A stretch of DNA of 64,000 nt, from positions 496,001 to 560,000 of the forward strand of contig JACKEA010000002.1 in NCBI GenBank assembly GCA_020633235.1, given 5' to 3'. The number at the start of each line of letters is the position of its first letter. The stretch's first letter is position 1. Position numbers and translations under genes: made by a program. Below are positions 23,732-32,319 of the stretch, piece after piece. The stretch is from Polyangiaceae bacterium (GTDB taxonomy: Bacteria > Myxococcota_A > Polyangia > Polyangiales > Polyangiaceae). The notes below the pieces were generated by a model that saw only the letters and a list, made by a program, of their open reading frames with translations, made no database searches and had not been told where the DNA came from.

Positions 23732-25990
23732 TCAGAGGCTGCTCGGCCCCTCGGCGCCGGTCCTCCTGCGACGGAGAACGAGCAAACCCAAGCCGAGCAG
23801 AAGTCCGAAGGCACCGGCGGAACGCCCGCCTGCGCCGGAGGGCACGCGACAGCCGCAGCCGCCGTCGTCCCCCGAATCCTGGGCGCCATTCTTGACGCCG
23901 CCCGTCCCCGGCAGGCCACCCTGGCCGCCTTGGCCGCCGGTGCCGCTGCCGACCGGCACGCACTGACCGATGCTCGAGTCCTTGCTGGTGCACTCCAAGC
24001 CATCGGGGCAGCCGTTGCCGTCCACGCCGCGACAACCGTCGGTGCAGGTCTGGGTGCCGTTGAGGTCACAGACCTTGCCGCTCGTCTGGTTGCCGCAGTC
24101 GCTGTCCTTTTCGCAACCGCAGAAGTTCGAGTTGTCCTGCGCCGTGCGGCACACCGGCCCGTTCGGGTCGTTCGCGCACTTGCTGGGATCCTCCGGGGTG
24201 CAGAGGTTGCAGGTGCCGGTGTACGTGTTGCAAGCGGGTTTCTCGGCGCTGCACTTGGTCTTGTTGGTCTCCGAGCACTCACCGCAGTGGCCGTCCGGCT
24301 GACAGGCGGGGAAGTTCGGATCGGTGCAGTCCGCGTCCGAAGCGCAGGGCTGGCAGGTCTTGGTCGTGGCGTCGCAGTGCGGCTTCTCCGCGGGGCAGTC
24401 CGCGTCGGTGTTGCACTCCTGAATCGTCACGATCGTGGGCTGCGAGCCCGGGGTGACGGGATCGCCGTCCGACAGCCAGCTCTTCTGACCGCCGCCGGCC
24501 TCACCGGAGGCCTTGATCTCGCCTTGGTTCGGAATGCTGCCGGTGAGCGCCTTGACCTTGGCGTGGAACTTCACCGTCACCGTGGTGCCAATGGTCACCT
24601 TGCCGCCAGCGGAACCGGTAGCGCCGGTGCCGAGGTGCACGGTGATGGTCTTGCTGGTGGCGTCGTAGTCCGCCTCGTCCGAGTCCTTCGCGTCGGTCTT
24701 CACGCCAGTCGCGCCGCCGGCGGTGATCTCGATGCTGCCGGGCACGAACTCGAGCCCGGGGTCGACCACGTCCGTGAGCACGGTCTGAATCGCGACGTCG
24801 TTCCCGGTGTTCTTGGCCGTGAGCGTGTACTCGATCTCGTCACCCACCACCAAAGCGCCGCCGTTCAGGTCCTTCGCCGTCTTCTCGAAGTCGGGGAAGT
24901 CGGGGCTCTTGTTGGTGATGCTGGTGACGAAGCCGCCGAGCAAGAAGATATCCAGGCTGCTCTCGGCACCGACCTTGGCGCTGGTGTCGCCCGCGGTGAC
25001 GAGCTGGCTCACGTTGGCGGTGTCGAGGTCGTAGCCCGCCATGGTGCCGGCCTTGCCGCTCAGCTTGGGCACGTCGGCGCTACCGCTGACGGCGGAGCCC
25101 AAGTAGCTGCGAGAGCTGTTGAAAAAGTTGTCTTGCGGGTTCTCCGCGTCCGACAGCTTCTGACCATTGAAGGTGAAGAAGTCGCCCGTGTAGACCTTGT
25201 CGCCTTCGTAAGTGAAGGCCGTCATCTTGGCGGTGAAGCCGTTGGGCACCAAGAAGCCGCTGAGGGTGACCTCCGCCTTTTCCTGACCGGGGAAGCCCGG
25301 ATCCACGGAAGTGAAGCCGTCGAACAGCGCGAGGTTCCTGAGCTCGTCGCCCGGCTTCTCGTAGAACACCACCAGGGTCCAAGCCGAGAAGGCGCGGTCC
25401 ACGTCCATGCCGGGCAGGGCCAAGGCGTCGACGTCGCTGATGCGGAAGTCTCCCGCGCCCCACTGCGCGACGTAGTTCGTCACGTCGCCCGTGGATTGGT
25501 AGTAGTACCAGTCCGGGTGGCTCGAGAAGCCGTAGTCGATCACCCAGGAGTCGTCGGCGGTCACCGTGGTCTGCGGCCCGCCGAGCCAGTCGAGGATCAC
25601 CGAAGTGTCCGCAGTGTTGCCGACCTTGAGCGCGCCCCAGTACAGGCGCGCGTAGGTCACCTTCGCGCCGGAGGGCATCACCAGCGTCGCGCTCGAGCGC
25701 GCCTTGTCGGCGGTGATGGTGGCGTTGGCGTCATTGTCGCGCCAAAACAGATCCGGCGCCGTGTCCGCCACGTTGGCCTGCGTACTGCAGGTCGTGGTGG
25801 TGCTGCTCGGCGGAGCCGGAACGTCAGCGGAGCAATCCACGGCCAGGGTGTTGCCGAACACCACGACGTCTCCCTGCTGGTCCGCCTGATGGCGAAGCGT
25901 GGGAGGCGCCGCGGAAGAGGCCGTGGCGATGGAACCCAAAAGACCAAGAGTCGAAGCGCCCAAGACGAAGCGGGTGTGCCGTAGGACCAT
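23732..25990 (-). CDS. Large cell-surface protein with DUF11 repeat, Cys-rich repeats and MYXO-CTERM tail
   Basis: 752 residues with a signal peptide (cleavage near SSAAP). The N-terminal 330 residues are beta-rich (LYWGALKVGNTADTSVILDW, FDGFTSVDPGFPGQEK). Residues about 360-480 look like a DUF11 adhesin repeat (VVGDEIEYTLTAKNTGNDVA). Then come EGF-like or dickkopf-like Cys repeats (CNTDADCPAEKPHCDATTKTC and similar, about 500-670). The C-terminus is a MYXO-CTERM-type signal: GCGC, a Gly/Leu-rich helix and RRRR. It should be exported and processed to the surface. A strong terminator follows. Confidence 0.88.
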   Translation of the reverse strand: MVLRHTRFVLGASTLGLLGSIATASSAAPPTLRHQADQQGDVVVFGNTLAVDCSADVPAPPSSTTTTCSTQANVADTAPDLFWRDNDANATITADKARSSATLVMPSGAKVTYARLYWGALKVGNTADTSVILDWLGGPQTTVTADDSWVIDYGFSSHPDWYYYQSTGDVTNYVAQWGAGDFRISDVDALALPGMDVDRAFSAWTLVVFYEKPGDELRNLALFDGFTSVDPGFPGQEKAEVTLSGFLVPNGFTAKMTAFTYEGDKVYTGDFFTFNGQKLSDAENPQDNFFNSSRSYLGSAVSGSADVPKLSGKAGTMAGYDLDTANVSQLVTAGDTSAKVGAESSLDIFLLGGFVTSITNKSPDFPDFEKTAKDLNGGALVVGDEIEYTLTAKNTGNDVAIQTVLTDVVDPGLEFVPGSIEITAGGATGVKTDAKDSDEADYDATSKTITVHLGTGATGSAGGKVTIGTTVTVKFHAKVKALTGSIPNQGEIKASGEAGGGQKSWLSDGDPVTPGSQPTIVTIQECNTDADCPAEKPHCDATTKTCQPCASDADCTDPNFPACQPDGHCGECSETNKTKCSAEKPACNTYTGTCNLCTPEDPSKCANDPNGPVCRTAQDNSNFCGCEKDSDCGNQTSGKVCDLNGTQTCTDGCRGVDGNGCPDGLECTSKDSSIGQCVPVGSGTGGQGGQGGLPGTGGVKNGAQDSGDDGGCGCRVPSGAGGRSAGAFGLLLGLGLLVLRRRRTGAEGPSSL

Positions 25991-26057
25991 GTGCCCACTT
26001 TTACTACTTGTACCTACATCTGACTACAGAAAATTTGGCCCCCGGGCGGAAATTGTC

Positions 26058-26085
26058 GTAGCCGCGCCGAGCCAACATACAAATG
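26058..26085 (+). repeat. Dispersed GC-rich repeat in a divergent intergenic region
   Basis: GTAGCCGCGCCGAGCCAACA followed by TACAAATG. Its tail agrees with the copies at 52279 (AACAAACAAATG) and 54483 (AACATTCAAACG). Located between the MYXO-CTERM gene and the CBM9-like lipoprotein gene. Confidence 0.6.
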
Positions 26086-26131
26086 CCCAATATCGTTGAA
26101 CTTATTTAGCGGCGTGGTAGCACCTTGGGGC

Positions 26132-26902
26132 ATGAGAGCTGGATGGCTGCTGCTGGCGATGGCGTTGGGGGGCTGTGACAAGCCGGGCCCGGACGAACCC
26201 TTCGTGAGCCGGGCGGACGGCACCCTCCCCGAGCTCGTCGTGAAGCGCGTGGACGACGACGCGATCAGCATCGACGGCATCATCGACGAAGCCGCGTGGA
26301 AGAGCGCCGCCAGCACCGGGCCCTTCGTGAGCCCGGGCAATGGGGAGCCGAACAAACGCTCCAAGGTGAACGCCACGGCGCGCATGTTGTGGAGCGAAGA
26401 GCACCTGTTCGTCGCCATCACCGTGTGGGACAAGGATCCCGAGTCGCCCTTCGATCCCGAAACGGTGGACCCTCACGTGTGGGCCAAGGCGAGCGGCGTC
26501 GAGCTCATGTTGCAGCCCGGTGATCCGAAGGACAACCGCGACTACTACGAGCTACAAGTCGACGTGCATGGCGCGGTGTGGGACACGCGCTTCGACGACT
26601 ACAACAAACCCATCAGTGGCGGTCCCGACGACGCGCACAAGCGCTTCGGACATCAGGACTGGAAGAGCGCCATCACACGCGCCACTCAAGAGAACGACGC
26701 CGACTGGGTGGTGGAGATCGCGCTGCCGTGGAAGAGCATCACGAACGCGCGAGTCCCGGTTCCACCTCGCCGGGACGACGTGTGGCGCGCGAACCTGTAC
26801 AGCTTCCGTGACGGCCAGAGCGACGCCCTCGCCTGGTCACCGATCCTGGGCAAGGGCAACTTCCACAAGGCGGAACGCTTCGGGAAACTCCTGTTTCACT
26901 GA
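26132..26902 (+). CDS. Lipoprotein with CBM9-like domain
   Basis: 256 residues. The ATG at 26132 places the lipoprotein signal at the N-terminus (MALGGC). The body matches the carbohydrate-binding-like CBM9_1 fold (ISIDGIIDEAAWKSAAST, MLWSEEHLFVAITVWDKD, VELMLQPGDPKDNRDYYELQ, DWVVEIALPWKSI). Such domains bind sugars or serve as structural modules in surface proteins; there is no enzyme domain here. Convergent with the first predicted selenoprotein gene. Confidence 0.8.
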   Translation: MRAGWLLLAMALGGCDKPGPDEPFVSRADGTLPELVVKRVDDDAISIDGIIDEAAWKSAASTGPFVSPGNGEPNKRSKVNATARMLWSEEHLFVAITVWDKDPESPFDPETVDPHVWAKASGVELMLQPGDPKDNRDYYELQVDVHGAVWDTRFDDYNKPISGGPDDAHKRFGHQDWKSAITRATQENDADWVVEIALPWKSITNARVPVPPRRDDVWRANLYSFRDGQSDALAWSPILGKGNFHKAERFGKLLFH

Positions 26903-26979
26903 TTCTTGTCGCTACGCCGCGGAACCACCCTGACGCCGCGCACGACCGGTGGCTCTTGATGTCGGTGCGGCGCAAAACC
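26903..26979 (-). repeat. Two tandem copies of the dispersed repeat
   Basis: Two copies in the same orientation, 26903-26926 and 26956-26979 (the second more diverged), fill the space between the convergent CBM9-like and selenoprotein genes. On the minus strand the first reads GGTTCCGCGGCGTAGCGACA then AGAA. Confidence 0.6.
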
Positions 26980-26987
26980 TCGCGCCA

Positions 26988-27743
26988 TCACTTGCCCAAG
27001 AATCCGTGCAGCTCGGTGAGCGCGGTGTTCATGCTCTGGGGAGAGGTGCCGCCGTAGCTGCCGAAGCCCTTCCACACGATCTTCATCGTCTTCAGATCGA
27101 CGATGTAGCTCCACTCGCGGCTCACCAGCTCAGTGAGCGTCTGCCCGTCCTTCGGTTTCACCACCGTGACGTGCAAGTCCTCCGCCTTGATCCAGGAAAC
27201 CAAGTCCCCGGAGTAGAGCACGTCCACGACGATGCCGCCTGCCTCGATAGCCGCTTGACCGTTCGCACCCAAGACCTGGGCTGCCTGCTTACAACCGGGT
27301 CAAGTGGATGCGGATATGTGTATCAAGCCGTACGCCTTGCCGCTCTTGCGCATGGCGTCCGTGCCGTAGTCCACGTAGGGCAGCGTGTCGCTCGACACCG
27401 CGCCGGTGTCGTTCACGTAGCCCTCCCAAGCGAGGTTCGCGATGGTGTCCCCCACCTCGTTGCCGTAGGGACCGGCGGGGTACTCCGCGGCGATGCCTCC
27501 GGTGCCGGCAACCCCGGCCACGCCCGCAACGCCCGCGGCTCCTCCGGTGAGCGTCCCGCCGCTGCCACCGGTGAGCGTCCCGCCCGTGCCGCCCGTGAGC
27601 GTGCCGCCGCTGCCACCGGAAACGGCGCCGGCAGCGCCGCCGGTCGCGACACTACCGCCGGAGTCATCCGAGCCGCAGGCGAGGACGAAGGCAAACACGG
27701 CTCCGCTGAGCACACTGACGACGGCGAGCTTTCGACGCTTCAT
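26988..27743 (-). CDS. Predicted selenoprotein: thioredoxin-like lipoprotein with UPGC motif
   Basis: Read through an in-frame TGA (27300-27302) this is a 251-residue protein. The lipoprotein signal ends FVLAC. A Gly/Thr-rich repeat linker (about 27-65; DNA minisatellite about 27546-27640) precedes a thioredoxin-like domain: YGLIHISAST-Sec-PGCKQAAQ, with Sec at codon 148 and Cys 151, then WSYIVDLKTMKIVWKGFG. The TGA falls exactly on the first Cys of an expected CxxC motif and the frame is open and protein-like on both sides. A SECIS-like hairpin follows at 27265-27284. A nonsense mutation is the alternative. The start overlaps the upstream lipoprotein stop (ATGA, 27740-27743). Likely a periplasmic or surface redox protein; the partner is unknown. 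Confidence 0.82.
27265..27284 (-). promoter_or_regulatory. Bacterial SECIS-like hairpin 1
   Basis: On the minus-strand mRNA, GCAGCCCAGGTCTTGGGTGC starts 15 bases after the TGA. It pairs as GCA/TGC and CCCA/TGGG with one bulged G and a loop containing GGTCT. The E. coli fdhF SECIS has the same AGGTCT loop and also a single bulged base in the stem. The first loop G lies within the usual 16-37 bases of the UGA. This would recruit SelB with Sec-tRNA. Confidence 0.75.
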
Positions 27744-28651
27744 GACTTCTCCCTGATCCCTACCCAGGTAAGGTACCCGACGCCCTCGCCCGGATCCATC
27801 TCGATGCGGGAACCATCCGCGCTGACGGCGCCGGTGGCCACCACCTGAAACTGTCCGGCCGGCACCCACTCGGGAAACAGATAGCTGCCCAAGCCCAAGA
27901 TCTCCACGGGGGTGCCGGCGGCCAAGCCGACGTTGTCGAACGAGAGCCGCACCTCGGTGGACGCGTTCGATGCGTCGCGCATCGCGGCCTCGAACGGCGT
28001 GAGCTGGTACAGCGCAGCGAGACCGAGCGCCGGGTCGGCGAAGGCAGCCATGTGCGCGTCGGGAATGCGCAGGGCGCGGAACATCTTGCCGACGTCGCCG
28101 AGCTCGATGTCCTCCACGTCGATTTTCACGCTGACGCCGTCGGGCACCTCCAGCGTGACGCCGCCCGAGCTCACCGTCTGCGCCGGAGCCCCCGCCTTGT
28201 CGCTCTTGACGACGAGGGCGGGACCCGTGGCGGGCAGATCGAGGACGAGCAGATCGCCGACGGGCACGCTGCCGCTCGCGGCGGAGGGCAACGCGAAGTA
28301 GAAGCTCGTGCGGTTCGGGCGACCGTGGGGCAGCGTGGAGTAGGCCGCGGGGTCCAAGCGCGCAGCTACGGACACGGTGAACGCGCCGTTCGCGTCGCTC
28401 TCGCCGTAGTAGCAAATACCGCCGCACACGCTGACCGAGAGCGAAGGCACGCCGGCCCCCGACGCGTCCACCACGCGGCCCGAGACGGAGTCGATGCAGC
28501 GCGCCGCCGGCGATGGATCGCCGTCACACGCCGCAGCGCCCCCCTGACCTCCCGCGCCGCCGGCCCCGCCGCTCCCCGACGCGTCGGCCTCCGACGAGCT
28601 GCACGCGACGCACAGCGCGCCCGCGACGATGACCTCGATGATCCGCATCAT
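27740..28651 (-). CDS. Lipoprotein with carboxypeptidase-regulatory-like domain
   Basis: 303 residues (a second in-frame ATG is at 28648). The lipoprotein signal ends CVAC; a Gly/Ala/Ser linker follows. Residues about 50-110 resemble a CarboxypepD_reg-like beta-sandwich (SGRVVDASGAGVPSLSVSV, GESDANGAFTVSV). The C-terminal 190 residues are beta-rich and unrecognised. It is translationally coupled to the downstream predicted selenoprotein gene, so the two probably act together at the cell surface. Confidence 0.7.
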   Translation of the reverse strand: MMRIIEVIVAGALCVACSSSEADASGSGGAGGAGGQGGAAACDGDPSPAARCIDSVSGRVVDASGAGVPSLSVSVCGGICYYGESDANGAFTVSVAARLDPAAYSTLPHGRPNRTSFYFALPSAASGSVPVGDLLVLDLPATGPALVVKSDKAGAPAQTVSSGGVTLEVPDGVSVKIDVEDIELGDVGKMFRALRIPDAHMAAFADPALGLAALYQLTPFEAAMRDASNASTEVRLSFDNVGLAAGTPVEILGLGSYLFPEWVPAGQFQVVATGAVSADGSRIEMDPGEGVGYLTWVGIREKS

Positions 28652-28743
28652 GGAAGCTTACAGCTTCTTTCCTTGACGGGTGACACGTGGGCGCCCCACA
28701 ACCCCGCAGGAGGCCTGTACGGCGCATGACCCGCGGCCGGGTC

Positions 28744-28767
28744 GTGGCTCGCGCCGCAGCGACAAAA
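28744..28767 (+). repeat. Dispersed GC-rich repeat upstream of the second selenoprotein gene
   Basis: GTGGCTCGCGCCGCAGCGAC followed by AAAA. It is the GCAGCGACAAA variant also seen at 1123 and 53259. It lies in the divergent region between the lipoprotein gene and the second selenoprotein gene, 46 bases before the latter's ATG. Confidence 0.7.
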
Positions 28768-28813
28768 GAAGCCTGCGCTTGACTCGAGGCGAGCGGCGGA
28801 AAACCCTTGGAGC

Positions 28814-29557
28814 ATGATGACGCTGCGCGGCGCGCTGATCTTTGGGGCCACGTTCCTGGCGCTGGCCTCGGCGTGCGGCGAGGACGAGCCGCTCCGGAGC
28901 TCGCCCCTGGCGGCTGCGGGCAGCGGCGCGATCGACTCCGGCGGAGGGGGTGCGAGCACCGGTGGAAGCAGCGGTAGCGCGGGCAGCGCGGTGGATGCAG
29001 CGGCCGACGCGAACGACGCCGGCGCGGACTCCGGCATCGACGCCACGCTCGACGCGACCCCGGATGCGCTGGCGGATGCGGATCTGGATGCCCCGGCGGG
29101 GCCAGTTCCGGACTTCTCCCTCGTCGACGAGAACCCGACCTCGGCGAGCTACCAACAGACGATCTCTCCCGGGCTGTTCAAGGGGCAGATCTCCGCCTGG
29201 TACTTCGGGCACTCGACCTGAAGCTACTGTAGTAGCCAGTTTGGCTACCTGGACCAGCTGCAGACGGACGTGAACGCCGAGACCACCGCTCTCGAGATCC
29301 ACGTCCTCGGGGTGAACGGCATCGGCCTGGAGAGCGGCAACGGATCCATCACCGCGGGGCGCGACATCCCCTGGCTGCAAGACGTCGCCGCCGAGGACGT
29401 GTGGACCCAGTGGCAGGTCACCTATCGTGACGTCGTGATCGTGGGGCCCCAGAGCACCAAGGTCGGCGTGTACAACCTGACGCTGCACGACCTCGCGGAT
29501 CCCACGAACTACGCGGAGCTCCGGCAGCTGCTCCTGGACGCAGCGAACGCGCCCTGA
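28814..29557 (+). CDS. Predicted selenoprotein: SelP_N-like lipoprotein with USYC motif
   Basis: Read through an in-frame TGA (29219-29221) this is a 247-residue protein. The lipoprotein signal ends ALASAC and is followed by a Gly/Ser/Asp/Ala linker (about 30-95). The redox domain begins VPDFSLVDENP; the active site is YFGHST-Sec-SYCSSQFGYL with Sec at codon 136 and Cys 139. The downstream part (HVLGVNGIGLES, IPWLQDVAAEDVWTQW, YRDVVIVG) resembles the N-terminal domain of animal selenoprotein P (ASUYLC, VNHQGISS, IPVYQQ...DVWT). A SECIS-like hairpin follows at 29232-29248. Two ATGs (28814, 28817) are possible starts. The end lies 1 base from the convergent lipoprotein gene. Likely an extracytoplasmic thiol/selenol oxidoreductase. 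Confidence 0.83.
29232..29248 (+). promoter_or_regulatory. Bacterial SECIS-like hairpin 2
   Basis: GTAGCC-AGTTT-GGCTAC is a perfect 6-base-pair stem with a 5-base loop, starting 10 bases after the TGA. The second loop base is G, 18 bases past the TGA, inside the distance range known for bacterial SECIS elements. The stem also encodes SSQFGY, so the structure coexists with coding constraint. Confidence 0.72.
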
Positions 29558-29558
29558 G

Positions 29559-30752
29559 TCAGTTGAAGTCGTAGACCTCGAGCAGCGCACCGCTCTGACG
29601 ATCGTAGGCGCCGAACCAAACGCTGTCGGAGCCGGGGAACACCACGTCCGGGTGCGAGAACACCACCGTGGTCGCAAAGTCGTGGGCGTAGGGGTCGTCT
29701 TCGGGATCGGTGAGCTCGCTCACCTTCGAGGCGCTCACGGCGGCTTGTGCCTGCGCGAGGGAGTTGCCCCCCATGGCGGCCACGTCGGCGCCGTGGGCCG
29801 CGTACCAGTCGACCAGGTGCGTCGACAAATCCTGAGCGAATACGTTCGCCGAAGGCGCCGCCTGAGCGCCGCACACCTGCACCTCGCGGTAGCTGCCGCA
29901 GTCGCCGAGATCGGCCCCGGCGGTGGCGGCGATACACTGGGAAACCTCGGCCTGGCACTCGGGATCCGGCCACACGGAGTACGGGTCCAACGTGGTCATG
30001 GACAGCGAAAGCACCTTGAGCTCGAGCTCCGCGTGCTTCTCCAGAGGCTCGGCAGCTAGCGTGATGGTGTTGCCCGCGGGGAAGCCCGCCGCCATCAAGC
30101 TCTCGTAGGTCCAGTCGAAGTCGACCTCGGTCGTGCTGACGGGATTCACGCTCACGGCTCCGGAGACCGACAGCGCCGAAAGCGCGTCGTCGCCTCGGAC
30201 GTGACCGCGGTAGCGGAGCGGATTCTGCTCGTCGCGAACGTACACCGGTCGCACCACGGTGCTCGGGTGGAGCGCGCTCGAGCCGTGAAAGGATCCGAGC
30301 CGCGGCACCAGCTGAAAGCGCGCGGTGTAGTGGTTGGGGCTGCCCGTGGTGGTGTCGATGTTCACCAGGATGGGCATGCCGGACAGCAGCGTGTTGATCT
30401 CGTGTCCCTCGTCGAGCACCACCTCGAGCTTCCGGGCGCTCACCACGTTGGTGGTGCCGAAGGCGTCGTCCGGCACCCACGAGAACGCGGAAGCGAGATT
30501 CCGACTGGTGCGGGCGTGGATCGTGACCCGCGGTCCCGCCGGGCCTGCGTCCACAGTGGCCAGCTTGCGAACCCAAAGCGTGGTGACGCCGGTGCGAACG
30601 CGCAGCTCCACGCTGTCCGCCTTGCCGTCGTCCACCTGCTCCGCGGTGTCGGGTCCCGGCGCTTCGCTGTCCACGGGAGCCGGCGCGGGATCCGCCCCGC
30701 ATCCCGAGAGCGCCAACACCAAGCCCAATGCGAAGAGGATGCGGTTCGCCAT
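29559..30752 (-). CDS. Lipoprotein of unknown function
   Basis: 397 residues. The ATG at 30752 puts the signal (LALSGC, Cys about 18) at the N-terminus. A short acidic segment containing DDGKADS, a motif common near the N-terminus of myxobacterial lipoproteins, precedes a beta-rich body (TTTGSPNHYTARFQLVPRLG, VDFDWTYESLMAAGFPAGN) and four Cys at about 265-300 that may form disulfides. No family recognised. A candidate promoter upstream on the minus strand is ATGACA, 16 bases, TACATT (about 30773-30800). Confidence 0.65.
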   Translation of the reverse strand: MANRILFALGLVLALSGCGADPAPAPVDSEAPGPDTAEQVDDGKADSVELRVRTGVTTLWVRKLATVDAGPAGPRVTIHARTSRNLASAFSWVPDDAFGTTNVVSARKLEVVLDEGHEINTLLSGMPILVNIDTTTGSPNHYTARFQLVPRLGSFHGSSALHPSTVVRPVYVRDEQNPLRYRGHVRGDDALSALSVSGAVSVNPVSTTEVDFDWTYESLMAAGFPAGNTITLAAEPLEKHAELELKVLSLSMTTLDPYSVWPDPECQAEVSQCIAATAGADLGDCGSYREVQVCGAQAAPSANVFAQDLSTHLVDWYAAHGADVAAMGGNSLAQAQAAVSASKVSELTDPEDDPYAHDFATTVVFSHPDVVFPGSDSVWFGAYDRQSGALLEVYDFN

Positions 30753-30872
30753 GTGTGGTTCACTAAGTGAGATAATGTACGGCAGCAAGCGACATTGTCA
30801 TGAAAGGTAGTTCAAAGCCGTAGTCGTCGGATCTTACTGAGAATTTTCTCCAGCGGTGATGGGTCTCGATCA

Positions 30873-30895
30873 TTTTTGTGGGTCCGCCGCGAGTC
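30873..30895 (-). repeat. Dispersed GC-rich repeat in a divergent intergenic region
   Basis: The plus strand reads TTTTTGTGGGTCCGCCGCGA then GTC, a minus-orientation copy. It lies in the 251-base gap between the lipoprotein gene at 30752 and the DUF1361 gene at 31004; the rest of that gap holds no gene. Confidence 0.65.
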
Positions 30896-31003
30896 TTCGC
30901 GGTTCGCCACCGTGCAGAGCGCGTGCAGCCCTGGTGAAGTCTTCGCGGGGCGGCCCGAGCGTCATGGAATGGCGATCGTCGTCGTGGCGTACTCGGCTGC
31001 GGG

Positions 31004-31660
31004 ATGAAGGAACGACTCGACACGCTGCTCACCGCCGCACGTCGGCATCAGCTGCTTGCGGTAGGGGCCTCCGCCGCCCTGGCCATCGCGCTGCTCGCAG
31101 GACGCATGGTCCACGTCCGAAGCCACGCCTTCGCGTTCCTCGCCTGGAATCTGATCCTGGCGTTCATCCCCTGGTCCGTGAGCTTCTTCGCCACCAGCGT
31201 GAAGAGCGAGTGGCGCTGGCTCCTGCTCCCGGTGTGGCTGGTGTTCTTCCCCAACGCACCGTACCTGGTGACGGACTTCGTTCACCTGCGCTCCCGGCCG
31301 CCCGTCCCGGTCTGGTACGACGTGGGCATGCTCACGTCCTTCGCTTGGGCGGGGCTCTTGTGTGCCGTCACTTCTCTCGGCGCCGTCCATTCCGAAGTGG
31401 AGCGCAGCGCCGGTCGCGCCGCAGGCTGGCTGTTCGTCGCCGGCGTCTCCAGCCTCACCGGTTACGGTATCTACCTCGGACGCTTCTTGCGCAAGAACTC
31501 CTGGGACGTCCTGCTCGATCCACTCGATCTCGCTCGCACCCTCGCCTCCCCGCTGCTCAATCCGGCCGAGCAATTTCGGACCTTCGTCGTTGCAGCGCTG
31601 TTCGGCTCTTTGATGCTGGTGGTGTACGGCGCGTTCCGCACGCGGCCGACCGCGCCCTGA
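31004..31660 (+). CDS. DUF1361 membrane protein
   Basis: 218 residues with about six membrane helices. It has the DUF1361 hallmarks AFLAWNLILAFIPW (about 43-56), WLVFFPNAPYLVTDFVHL (about 78-95) and a GYGIYLGRFLRKNSWD loop (about 155-170). Function unknown; an integral inner-membrane protein. Followed after 43 bases by the DUF924 gene. Confidence 0.85.
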   Translation: MKERLDTLLTAARRHQLLAVGASAALAIALLAGRMVHVRSHAFAFLAWNLILAFIPWSVSFFATSVKSEWRWLLLPVWLVFFPNAPYLVTDFVHLRSRPPVPVWYDVGMLTSFAWAGLLCAVTSLGAVHSEVERSAGRAAGWLFVAGVSSLTGYGIYLGRFLRKNSWDVLLDPLDLARTLASPLLNPAEQFRTFVVAALFGSLMLVVYGAFRTRPTAP

Positions 31661-31703
31661 AGGTTTGACGGCGTCCTCCGTCGTCCGCCATAGTGCTCGA
31701 CGG

Positions 31704-32312
31704 ATGGGCAACAGCGACATCGAAGAGGTGATCGATTTCTGGATTGGTGAGCCGCTGCCGGACGGCAGCCTTCCGAAGGAGCGCTTCGCGCGCTTCTGGC
31801 GCAAGGACCCGGAGCTCGACCAAGAGATCCGCGAGCGCTTTGGCGCACTGCGCGAGCGCGCGGCGCAGGGACAGCTCGACGACTGGGCGAAGACGCCGCG
31901 CGGTCGAGCCGCGCTGATCATCCTCATCGATCAGTTCTCGCGCAACATCCACCGCGACAGCAGCCGGGCCTTCGAGGCCGACGAGCGGGCGCAGCGCCTG
32001 GCCCTCGAAGGCATCGACGGCGGCGCGCTCGAGGAGCTGCCGCCGATGCTCCGTTACTTCCTGGTGATGCCGCTGATGCACGCGGAAGATCTGGCGCTGC
32101 AAGAGCGCTGCATCGCCGAGTTCGACAAGCTCGCGGCGAACGCCGGCTCCCCTGCCCTGCGAGAGCTGTTCGCTCAGGGCGCGGAGTTCGCAGGGAAGCA
32201 CCGCGACATCATCGCGCGCTTTGCTCGCTTCCCGCACCGCAACCAAGTGCTCGACCGCACCAGCACTCCGGAAGAGAGCCTGTTCCTCACCCAGCCCGGC
32301 TCCTCCTTCTGA
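31704..32312 (+). CDS. DUF924 family protein
   Basis: 202 residues from the ATG at 31704. The family pattern is clear: EEVIDFWIGEPLPDG, RFARFWRKDPELDQEI, IILIDQFSRNIHRDS, RYFLVMPLMHAEDLALQE. DUF924 proteins are soluble, all-helical and TPR-like, with unknown function. Its stop lies 7 bases from that of the convergent esterase gene. Confidence 0.88.
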   Translation: MGNSDIEEVIDFWIGEPLPDGSLPKERFARFWRKDPELDQEIRERFGALRERAAQGQLDDWAKTPRGRAALIILIDQFSRNIHRDSSRAFEADERAQRLALEGIDGGALEELPPMLRYFLVMPLMHAEDLALQERCIAEFDKLAANAGSPALRELFAQGAEFAGKHRDIIARFARFPHRNQVLDRTSTPEESLFLTQPGSSF

Positions 32313-32319
32313 GCGCCGC

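Noticed and set aside
27300..27302. Pseudogene reading of the first TGA-interrupted thioredoxin-like gene
   Set aside because: There is only one stop, no frameshift, it sits exactly at the redox Cys position and a SECIS-like hairpin follows. The same pattern recurs in a second gene nearby.
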